Shown: piece by piece, positions 15,082 through 21,022 of the stretch
Layout: the number at the start of each line of letters is the position of its first letter
Position numbering within the stretch: position 1 is the first letter of the stretch
Source of the DNA: Comamonadaceae bacterium
GTDB taxonomy: Bacteria; Pseudomonadota; Gammaproteobacteria; Burkholderiales; Burkholderiaceae_C
DNA length: 21,022 bases
Assembly: GCA_947461325.1 (NCBI GenBank)
Contig: CANHLD010000012.1
Location: 1 to 21,022, forward strand
Direction of reading: 5' to 3'
Position numbers and translations under genes: made by a program
Notes under the pieces: generated by a model
What the model was told of the DNA's origin: nothing
Database searches by the model: none
What the model saw: only the letters and a program-made list of their open reading frames with translations

Positions 15082-16557
15082 TTAAAGCAATACGATGTTG
15101 TATTGTTCCAAACCGATGCCGAATTCAGCCTGTAAGGAAATGGGTTTGCCAATGAACTCACTCAATCCAACCAAGTGCTGGCTTTCCTCTTCTTGCAATA
15201 AATCAATTACTTTGGGCGATGCCAACACGCGGAATTCTTTCGGGCTGAACTGCCTGGCTTCTCGCAGAATTTCCCGCAAGATGTTGTAGGCCACCGTTCT
15301 GGAGGTATTGACAATGCCCCGGCCTTGGCAATGACTGCAAGGCTCGCATAGCATTTGCGCCAACGATTCCCGTGTGCGTTTGCGCGTCATTTCCACCAAA
15401 CCCAAAGCCGAAAATCCACTCAAACCGGTTTTCACTTTGTCGCGGGACAACTGCTTTAAAAACTCAGCTAGCACAGCCTCACGGTGCTCTGTTTTTTGCA
15501 TATCAATAAAGTCAGTCACGATGACCCCACCCAAATTTCGCAAGCGCAATTGCCGAGCTATGGCTCCTGCCGCCTCAAGATTGGTTTTGAAAATCGTGTC
15601 GTCGAAATTTTTGGCGCCCACAAACCCGCCGGTATTGACATCAATAGTGGTCAAGGCTTCGGTTTGATCGATGATGAGGTAACCGCCTGACTTGAGCACG
15701 ACTTTGCGACCCAGGGCTTGTTGAATTTCATCATCAATATTGAACAAATCAAAGATGGGGCGTTCGCCTTTGTAATGCGCAAGCTTGGACAAAGCTGAGG
15801 GCATGAACTCGCTGCCAAAGGCATGCAATATGCCAAATTGTTCATGCGAGTCAATGCGGATAGTTTGGGTGTTTTCATCCACCATATCCCGCAATACTCT
15901 TTGCAATAAATTCAAGTCTTGGTGCAACGAGGTTTTAGGTGCTTGCTGAACCGAGTTTGTTTTTACCTTGGCCCAAGTTTTACGCAAGTACGAGATATCT
16001 TCTTGCAATTCTTCGTCTGTAGCATCTTCCCCGTTGGTCCTGAGAATAAAACCACCCTTCTCCTCGTTTTGATGCGCCAGTTGTATCAATCGAAGCCGCA
16101 AATTTTCTCGTTGCTCTAAAGGGATTTTTTGCGACACACCGATATGGTTGTCTTGCGGCAAAAAAACCAGCAGTCTTCCTGCAATACTGATTTGGGTGGA
16201 TAAACGCGCACCCTTGCTACCGATAGGATCTTTGATCACTTGAACCATCAAGCTTTGACCTTCGAATACCTGTTTTTCGATAGGGATCAGTGCCGTCTGA
16301 TGGTCACCGTCTGCGTATCTGGGCTGATTGCCATTGAACACGTCAGCCACATGCAAAAATGCCGAACGATCCATGCCGATGTCTATGAACGCTGATTGCA
16401 TACCCGGCAAAACACGAGCGACCCGACCAGAGTAAATATTGCCCACCAGACCGCGTTCTAGAGACCGCTCAATATGAATTTCTTGCAGAGCGCCGTTTTC
16501 AACCAAAGCGACGCGGGTTTCCTGCGGTGACCAGTTGATCAAAATATCGTGTTGCAT
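15082..16557 (-). CDS. rng: Ribonuclease G
   Basis: This RNase E/G family endoribonuclease of 491 residues matures the 5' end of 16S rRNA and cuts mRNAs at 5'-monophosphate ends. The N-terminal S1 domain (about 35-125) has the family wording GNIYSGRVARVLPGMQSAFI in parts. The DNase I-like catalytic part carries the Mg-binding Asp306 in TIDVNTGGFVG and Asp349 in IVTDFIDM. The Zn-link cysteines are Cys404 and Cys407 in CEPC, with a further Cys410. The short C-terminus and absence of a degradosome scaffold mark it as RNase G rather than RNase E. Two ATGs stand in tandem (16560 and 16557). AAGGA lies 6 bases before the second but only 3 before the first, so I chose the second. The start overlaps the maf stop (ATGATG). 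The stop is 7 bases from the convergent msbA stop. Confidence 0.94.
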   Translation of the reverse strand: MQHDILINWSPQETRVALVENGALQEIHIERSLERGLVGNIYSGRVARVLPGMQSAFIDIGMDRSAFLHVADVFNGNQPRYADGDHQTALIPIEKQVFEGQSLMVQVIKDPIGSKGARLSTQISIAGRLLVFLPQDNHIGVSQKIPLEQRENLRLRLIQLAHQNEEKGGFILRTNGEDATDEELQEDISYLRKTWAKVKTNSVQQAPKTSLHQDLNLLQRVLRDMVDENTQTIRIDSHEQFGILHAFGSEFMPSALSKLAHYKGERPIFDLFNIDDEIQQALGRKVVLKSGGYLIIDQTEALTTIDVNTGGFVGAKNFDDTIFKTNLEAAGAIARQLRLRNLGGVIVTDFIDMQKTEHREAVLAEFLKQLSRDKVKTGLSGFSALGLVEMTRKRTRESLAQMLCEPCSHCQGRGIVNTSRTVAYNILREILREARQFSPKEFRVLASPKVIDLLQEEESQHLVGLSEFIGKPISLQAEFGIGLEQYNIVLL

Positions 16558-17159
16558 CATGTGTCCTTGGCGAGCTGACTTAACAATTGCTGAGTTTCGT
16601 AGAGTGGCAAGCCCATGATGCCCGAGTGGCTTCCCACCATTTTTTGGATGAAGCTGGCAGCGAATCCCTGAATGGCATACGCACCGGCTTTGCCCATGGG
16701 TTCTGCGGTTTGCACATAGGCTTGGATTTCATGGCTGCTCAGACGCGCAAATGTCACCGATGATTTTTGAACTTTGCACTTGATTTGTCGACCTGAGTTC
16801 ACTGCCACAGCTGTGAAAACTTGGTGTGTCTGGCCTGATAGCTCAGTCAACATTCGCACGGCATCTGCGTGATCCAGCGGTTTACCAAAAATACTGTCAG
16901 CCAATGCAACTGTTGTGTCTGCACAGAGAATCGGACGCGGTACTAAACCTTGCCTACGCATTTGTTCACGGGCAGCTTTGAGTTTGAGCAACGTGACTCT
17001 TTTCACGTAGGACAACGGTTTTTCGCCTGGCCATGCTTGCTCTAAGTCTTCAGCTGCTTGGACATCCTCTGGCAACAACAATTCAAACGGAACGCCGATT
17101 TGCGTCAACAACTGCTGCCTGCGAGGACTTTGTGAGGCAAGGTAAATCGTCGTCAACAT
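16557..17159 (-). CDS. maf: Maf-family nucleoside triphosphate pyrophosphatase (dTTP/UTP type)
   Basis: This is a cytoplasmic Maf/HAM1-like pyrophosphatase of 200 residues that hydrolyses nucleotides to the monophosphate, thought to clear modified pyrimidine nucleotides. The N-terminal LASQSPRRQQLL phosphate-binding motif is at 7-18, the catalytic Asp81 in CADTTVAL, the GKP motif at 92-94, GKAGAYAIQG at 156-165 and VGSHSGIMGLPL at 175-186. The ADT wording at 80-82 fits the YhdE (dTTP/UTP) group rather than the YceF (7-methyl-GTP) group, which has SDQ there. ATG 17159 was chosen because it gives the family N-terminus; the frame is open 14 codons further, into rlmH. It lies 2 bases after rlmH and overlaps rng. 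Confidence 0.92.
   Translation of the reverse strand: MLTTIYLASQSPRRQQLLTQIGVPFELLLPEDVQAAEDLEQAWPGEKPLSYVKRVTLLKLKAAREQMRRQGLVPRPILCADTTVALADSIFGKPLDHADAVRMLTELSGQTHQVFTAVAVNSGRQIKCKVQKSSVTFARLSSHEIQAYVQTAEPMGKAGAYAIQGFAASFIQKMVGSHSGIMGLPLYETQQLLSQLAKDT
16564..16568 (-). promoter_or_regulatory. Ribosome binding site of rng, inside the end of maf
   Basis: AAGGA on the minus strand lies 3 bases before the first and 6 bases before the second of two tandem ATG codons. It therefore favours the second ATG (16557) as the rng start. Confidence 0.55.
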
Positions 17160-17161
17160 GC

Positions 17162-17629
17162 TCACTCTCGGTGGTAGGGGTGGTTGGATAGCAAAGACCA
17201 TGCTCTGTAGAGTTGTTCAACCAACACGACCCGAACCATGGCATGCGGCAATGTGAGGTTTGACAAGCCCAGTAACTCATGACCGCCTTGCCTGATCGCA
17301 GGATCAAAACCATCAGGCCCACCGATGATCAGTGCCACATCCATGGCTTGGTCTTGCCAGCCACGCCATTTGACAGCCAAACCAGCAGTGCTGAGTTGCT
17401 CGCCTTTTTCATCTAACCAAATGCGGTGGCAATCTTTGGGAATAGCCGCATCTATGCGACTTCGTTCAGCCGTCCAGATTTGGGGCAAGGTTTTGGAGGC
17501 CCTTGGTTCAGTTTTGACAGTTTTTAATGTGAGTTTGATATCAGGGGTGAACCGTTTCGCATAGTCATCCCATGCGAGTTGCGCCCAAGTGGGCACTTTC
17601 TGCCCGACAGCAACCACCCACAGTTTCAT
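17162..17629 (-). CDS. rlmH: 23S rRNA (pseudouridine1915-N3)-methyltransferase RlmH
   Basis: This SPOUT-class SAM methyltransferase methylates pseudouridine 1915 in helix 69 of 23S rRNA on assembled 70S ribosomes. It has 155 residues, exactly the usual length. The knot region carries LIIGGPDG (100-107) and VRVVLVEQLYRA, and the protein ends in the conserved YHRE (152-155) that reaches the active site. It follows rsfS with an ATGA start/stop overlap and is 2 bases before maf, an arrangement widespread in bacteria where RsfS and RlmH are neighbours. Confidence 0.97.
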   Translation of the reverse strand: MKLWVVAVGQKVPTWAQLAWDDYAKRFTPDIKLTLKTVKTEPRASKTLPQIWTAERSRIDAAIPKDCHRIWLDEKGEQLSTAGLAVKWRGWQDQAMDVALIIGGPDGFDPAIRQGGHELLGLSNLTLPHAMVRVVLVEQLYRAWSLLSNHPYHRE

Positions 17630-18285
17630 GCACGAGGCTTGCGGACAGCGCTTTTAGCGCTTGTTGATTTTTTGGCGGCAGCTTTGGGTTGAATGACTTT
17701 TTTGACTGGTGCTTTGCTGCTTGCTTTTTTCGCGGGTGCTTTTGCAGAAGAAGCAGGTTTTTTGGCGGCAGCCGATCTGGCTGAGCCACTGGATTTAGAG
17801 GGTTTAGATTTATCAGTTGACGATTTGGCTTTAGTTTTGGCAGCAGTCTTGGCTTTGGCTGATTTTTTTGCCACTGGTTCTTGCACTTCAACGACTTTGA
17901 CGGGTTGTTTAGGTGCAGGCGCTCCCAACTTGATTCGTACCGGTTTGTCGCCCCAGATTTCTTCCAAATGGTAGTACTGGCGAATAGTGGGTTGCATGAT
18001 ATGAACCACCACAGAGCCACAGTCGACAATGATCCACTCACCGTTTTCTTCACCTTCGATACGGGGCTTGCCAAAACCGCCATCACGCACACCATCACGC
18101 ACATTCGCAGCCAATGCCTTTGTTTGGCGATTGGATGTGCCACTTGCAATGATGACGCGCTCGAACAACGCAGACAGATGTTCGGTGTTGAAAACAGCAA
18201 TGTCTTGTGCTTTCACATCCTCAAGGCTGTCTACAACGATACGTTGCAATTTTTGCACGTCTTTTTTTTCAGAGACTTCTGTCAT
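17626..18285 (-). CDS. rsfS: Ribosome silencing factor RsfS with basic C-terminal tail
   Basis: The core (about 1-120) is a complete RsfS (DUF143) domain. In known bacteria it binds ribosomal protein uL14 and stops 50S-30S joining during starvation. Typical wording is DSLEDVKAQDIAVF, SGTSNRQTKALA and GEWIIVDCGSVVVHIMQPTIRQYYHLEEIW in parts. The remaining 99 residues are an added low-complexity tail. Residues 138-219 hold 23 lysines and mostly Ala, Ser and Pro with a single acidic residue, like histone H1 or AlgP tails; it is probably disordered and nucleic-acid binding. Many RsfS proteins end near residue 105-120. The ATG at 18285 overlaps the end of nadD by 17 bases, and the stop overlaps the rlmH start (ATGA). 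The tail is in frame with no sign of a frameshift. Confidence 0.93.
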   Translation of the reverse strand: MTEVSEKKDVQKLQRIVVDSLEDVKAQDIAVFNTEHLSALFERVIIASGTSNRQTKALAANVRDGVRDGGFGKPRIEGEENGEWIIVDCGSVVVHIMQPTIRQYYHLEEIWGDKPVRIKLGAPAPKQPVKVVEVQEPVAKKSAKAKTAAKTKAKSSTDKSKPSKSSGSARSAAAKKPASSAKAPAKKASSKAPVKKVIQPKAAAKKSTSAKSAVRKPRA

Positions 18286-18898
18286 GGCGGTCCATATAAA
18301 GGTGATGATGTTGAATATATTGAAACACTGATGGCTTCAAAGTTTGACCGGGCGGCAGGCCTTGCGCCAAGCCTGAACGTATATCGGTTGCGCTGACGTT
18401 TTCCAAAGGCATGTCCAAAAGCGTGTACCTGATGTTGGAGTGATTGTGCCACTCATGTGGGCTCGCCTCTTCCTGCGAACCCAAGACTCTCGGCGCAACC
18501 GCCAAACAAGCCATTTGCGCAATCCATTGCCAGTCTTTCCAGGTTTCAAATCGCGCCGCTTGGTCAGCGCCCAACAGAACAAAAAAAGTTGCACCTGCGT
18601 GGCGCGTCGCAATGGCGCGCAAGCTGTCGATCGTATAGCTCGGCCCCTCTCGCTTGATTTCCATATCGTCAACAATCACCGCAGGTAAGTCTTCAAAATT
18701 CAAACTTGCCATGGCCAGTCTGTGGTTTGCAGGACTCAAGGCTTGTGTTTTGTGCCATGCATCCCCGGTAGGCAGGACATACAAGGTATCAAGTTGCAAT
18801 TGGGCGACTGCACAAGCCGCCAGTGCATGATGCCCGGCATGAGGCGGGTCAAATGCACCACCATACAAGCCAATCTGAGGTGTGGTTGAGTGGCTCAA
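18269..18898 (-). CDS. nadD: Nicotinate-nucleotide adenylyltransferase NadD (TTG start)
   Basis: This enzyme adenylates nicotinic acid mononucleotide to deamido-NAD in NAD synthesis. It has 209 residues. The nucleotidyltransferase signature GGAFDPPHAGH (13-23) has His20 and His23 of the HxGH motif, and SATDIRSG (169-176) is the second ATP-binding motif. There is no ATG before the conserved IGLYGGAF strand. The only suitable start is TTG 18898, whose last two bases are shared with the hemF stop (TTGA), so translation is probably coupled to hemF. No Shine-Dalgarno is visible. It overlaps rsfS by 17 bases, and the NadD-RsfS pairing is common in bacteria. Confidence 0.94.
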   Translation of the reverse strand: MSHSTTPQIGLYGGAFDPPHAGHHALAACAVAQLQLDTLYVLPTGDAWHKTQALSPANHRLAMASLNFEDLPAVIVDDMEIKREGPSYTIDSLRAIATRHAGATFFVLLGADQAARFETWKDWQWIAQMACLAVAPRVLGSQEEASPHEWHNHSNIRYTLLDMPLENVSATDIRSGLAQGLPPGQTLKPSVFQYIQHHHLYMDRHDRSL

Positions 18899-19809
18899 AT
18901 CCAGGCTTTGGGTTTGAGAAAATCGGTGTACAAGCGGTGCTCGGCGGACCCGGCCTCAGGCTGGTTCTGGTATGACCAAGTCACCAAGGGCGGCATAGAC
19001 AGCAAAATGGATTCAGTGCGGCCGCCAGACTGCAAGCCGAAATGTGTTCCTCGATCAAAAACCAGATTGAACTCCACATAACGACCGCGCCGGTACAGTT
19101 GATGGTCCCGTTCACGCTCGCCATACGGCGTATTCATGCGCTTTTCAACAATTGGCAAATACGCTTTGACCAAATGATCGCCCACACTTTGCATCATTTC
19201 AAAACTGCGATCAAAACCTAACTCGGAAAAATCGTCATAAAAAATACCGCCTATGCCGCGTGGCTCGTTGCGGTGCTTCAAAAAGAAATACTCGTCGCAC
19301 CAGGTTTTAAAGCGAGGGTACAAATGGTCACCAAAACCGTCCAAAGCTTGTTTGCAAGTGCGGTGGAAATGCACCGCATCTTCCTCAAAACCGTAGTAAG
19401 GCGTCAAGTCCATACCACCGCCAAACCATGCGACGGATTCACCCGTTTGCGATTTGGCCATCAAAGCGCGCACGTTCATATGAACTGTTGGCACATAAGG
19501 ATTGCGCGGGTGAAACACCAAAGACACACCCATGGCTTCAAAGGGTGAACCGTTCAATTCGGGGCGGTGTTGGGTGGCAGAAGGTGGCAGCTTGGGGCCT
19601 GTGACATGTGAAAACCCCACGCCTGCGCGTTCAAACACATGGCCATGCTCCATGATCATGGTGATGCCATTGCCTTGCAGGGTTTCACCCTTGGGTTTTT
19701 CCCAGCTATCAGACAAAAAGCTATGGCCGTCAATTTCAGTCAACGCCTGGGTGATGCGCTGCTGCAGGTCAATCAAATAAGTGCGCACGGGCGCAAATGC
19801 AGGATTCAT
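18895..19809 (-). CDS. hemF: Oxygen-dependent coproporphyrinogen-III oxidase HemF
   Basis: This enzyme oxidatively decarboxylates coproporphyrinogen III to protoporphyrinogen IX with O2, a late haem synthesis step, which implies aerobic haem synthesis. It has 304 residues, close to the usual 300. Family landmarks are NGITMIMEHGHVFERAGVGFS in parts, VHMNVRAL with His110, WFGGGMDLTPYY (128-139), AVHFH with His147 and His149, and GRYVEFNLVFDRGTHFGLQSG followed by GRTES in parts. I chose ATG 19809 because AAGGA lies 8 bases upstream and the N-terminus fits; the frame is open 38 codons further, back into purD, without homology. It follows purD by 31 bases, and its stop overlaps the nadD TTG start. 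Confidence 0.97.
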   Translation of the reverse strand: MNPAFAPVRTYLIDLQQRITQALTEIDGHSFLSDSWEKPKGETLQGNGITMIMEHGHVFERAGVGFSHVTGPKLPPSATQHRPELNGSPFEAMGVSLVFHPRNPYVPTVHMNVRALMAKSQTGESVAWFGGGMDLTPYYGFEEDAVHFHRTCKQALDGFGDHLYPRFKTWCDEYFFLKHRNEPRGIGGIFYDDFSELGFDRSFEMMQSVGDHLVKAYLPIVEKRMNTPYGERERDHQLYRRGRYVEFNLVFDRGTHFGLQSGGRTESILLSMPPLVTWSYQNQPEAGSAEHRLYTDFLKPKAWI

Positions 19810-19817
19810 TCCATAAG

Positions 19818-19822
19818 TCCTT
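19818..19822 (-). promoter_or_regulatory. Ribosome binding site of hemF
   Basis: AAGGA on the minus strand, 8 bases before ATG 19809, in the 31-base purD-hemF gap. It decides the start against the upstream open frame. Confidence 0.6.
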
Positions 19823-19840
19823 GAATCAAAAAGACAATGC

Positions 19841-21022
19841 TCAACGCTTGACGCCCCTGTGACCGATGTCGCGTCTGACTTGAGCGCCGTCGAAATGGAG
19901 GGTGTCAACCAGCTCATAGGCATGCGCTTGCGCTTGCCTGACCGTGTCCCCCAGCGCCGTGACGCAAAGCACTCGACCGCCGGCTGTCACGATGTCTGCG
20001 CCTTGCATTGAGGTTGCCGCGTGAAAAACCATAGCGTCCGGTTTGTCAGATTTCAGTCCACGAATGATGTCTCCACGGCGCACGGTGCCCGGATAACCAT
20101 AGGCAGCCATGACCACGCCCAAGGCTACGCGGCGATCCCAAGCCAACTCCATCTGGGCGAGTTGCGCAGGTTCCGGTTCAGTGGCTGCCAGCAGCAAGGC
20201 CAGCAAATCGCTTTTGAGTCTGATCAATATGGGCTGAGTTTCGGGGTCGCCCATGCGGCAATTGAACTCCAGTACTTTGAGTTGGCCTGATTCGCTAATC
20301 ATCAAACCAGCATACAAAAAGCCTGTGTAGGGAATGCCGTCCGACTCCATGCCTTTGAGCGTCGGTTGAATCACTTCACGCATCACACGTGCGTGAATTT
20401 CAGGTGTCACCACAGGCGCTGGCGAATATGCCCCCATGCCGCCTGTGTTGGGACCGTTGTCGCCGTCATTCAACCGCTTGTGATCTTGCGAGGTGGCCAA
20501 GGGCACTGCGACTTGTCCATGTGCGACCACCATGAAGCTGGCTTCTTCACCGTCTAAAAACTCTTCAATCACCACGCGCGCTTTGCCCCCAGCGTGTTGA
20601 ATGCCGGTATGGTCAGGCGCCAGCATATGGTCAATCGCCTCGTGAGCTTCTCGCAAATTAGTCGCAACAACAACACCCTTACCCGCCGCCAAACCATCGG
20701 CCTTGACCACGATAGGCGCGCCTTGCTTTTCCACATAGTCATGAGCGGCCTTCGCGTCTTCAAACACCTGGTAGGCAGCTGTTGGAATGTGATGCCGCAG
20801 CATGAAGGCTTTAGAAAAAGCCTTGGAGCTTTCAAGCTGTGCAGCAGTTTTGGTGGGCCCGAAAATTCGCAGACCGTGAGCGCGGAATTCATCAACCACG
20901 CCTGCTGCCAAAGGCGCTTCAGGTCCGACCACCGTCAAACCGATGTCATTGGCTTGCGCCCATTCACGCAAAGCCACCACATCGGTGATGGGCAATATTT
21001 GTAAATCCTTGTTAAGTGCAAC
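19841..21022 (-). CDS. purD: Phosphoribosylamine-glycine ligase PurD (5' end outside window)
   Basis: This ATP-grasp enzyme joins glycine to 5-phosphoribosylamine, the second step of purine synthesis. The window holds 393 residues. The frame stays open to the right edge, and about 40 N-terminal residues (including the MKVLVIGNGGREHA-like start) are missing compared with the E. coli enzyme. Visible are VVGPEAPLAAGVVDEF, the ATP-grasp stretch IVVKADGLAAGKGVVV, VVIEEFLDGEEASFMVV, SQDHKRLNDGDNGPNTGGMG in parts, and the metal-binding EFNCRMGDPETQ. The apparent start at 20995 is an internal TTG and not the real start. It is the first gene seen in the purD-hemF-nadD-rsfS-rlmH-maf-rng series, followed after 31 bases by hemF. 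Confidence 0.97.
   Translation of the reverse strand, partial: VALNKDLQILPITDVVALREWAQANDIGLTVVGPEAPLAAGVVDEFRAHGLRIFGPTKTAAQLESSKAFSKAFMLRHHIPTAAYQVFEDAKAAHDYVEKQGAPIVVKADGLAAGKGVVVATNLREAHEAIDHMLAPDHTGIQHAGGKARVVIEEFLDGEEASFMVVAHGQVAVPLATSQDHKRLNDGDNGPNTGGMGAYSPAPVVTPEIHARVMREVIQPTLKGMESDGIPYTGFLYAGLMISESGQLKVLEFNCRMGDPETQPILIRLKSDLLALLLAATEPEPAQLAQMELAWDRRVALGVVMAAYGYPGTVRRGDIIRGLKSDKPDAMVFHAATSMQGADIVTAGGRVLCVTALGDTVRQAQAHAYELVDTLHFDGAQVRRDIGHRGVKR

Noticed and set aside
15088..15105. Inverted repeat CAATAC...GTATTG at the end of rng, considered as an msbA terminator
   Set aside because: The stem is only 6 AT-rich pairs with a 6-base loop, has no T-tract, and lies within the last codons of rng.
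19810..19923. N-terminal extension of hemF by 38 codons into purD
   Set aside because: The extra residues have no HemF similarity, and a good AAGGA site stands before the internal ATG at 19809. The upstream extensions of dapC, dapD, dapE, pal and maf were dropped on similar grounds of family N-terminus.

Overview
The window is a compact housekeeping stretch of a proteobacterial chromosome. It is most likely a betaproteobacterium of the order Burkholderiales, perhaps Comamonadaceae-like. This rests on the order purD-hemF-nadD-rsfS-rlmH-maf-rng, on the dap genes lying next to smc, on the wording of the proteins, and on a moderate G+C content judged by eye. The assignment is inference; no search was run. 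I saw no insertion sequence, prophage, CRISPR array, toxin-antitoxin pair or defence island. I did not find a clear undescribed multi-gene system; the points worth checking are smaller and listed as findings.

Left part (1-3580): smc on the minus strand, running off the left edge and so lacking the C-terminal ATPase lobe. Just upstream lies a small stand-alone histidine-phosphotransfer (Hpt)-like protein, possibly in the same transcript. Middle left (3579-9564, plus strand): a tight operon dapC-dapD-dapE-prmB-yheS. The first three genes are consecutive steps of the succinylase branch of diaminopimelate/lysine synthesis. prmB methylates ribosomal protein L3 and yheS is an ABC-F ribosome-associated ATPase; both are joined by ATGA start/stop overlaps. 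A hairpin at 9563-9596 can end transcription from both sides.

Middle (9606-13235, minus strand): tolB-pal-cpoB-tcdA followed by tRNA-Lys(UUU). TolB, Pal and CpoB are periplasmic or outer-membrane parts of the Tol-Pal envelope constriction machine. TcdA makes the cyclic t6A modification at A37 of ANN-decoding tRNAs, a class that includes the tRNA-Lys beside it. The usual upstream partners tolQRA are absent; msbA, the lipid A flippase, is divergent there (13326-15074, plus).

Right part (15082-21022, minus strand): purD (5' end outside the window)-hemF-nadD-rsfS-rlmH-maf-rng. These genes overlap or lie within a few bases of each other, except for 31 bp between purD and hemF. They mix purine, haem and NAD synthesis with ribosome silencing, 23S rRNA methylation, nucleotide-pool cleaning and RNA processing. 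RsfS carries an unusual lysine/alanine/serine-rich tail of about 100 residues, and nadD begins with TTG.

Coding is almost continuous: no stretch over 100 bases is without a gene. Many starts have no clear Shine-Dalgarno sequence, so several start sites rest on family alignment and on gene overlaps.
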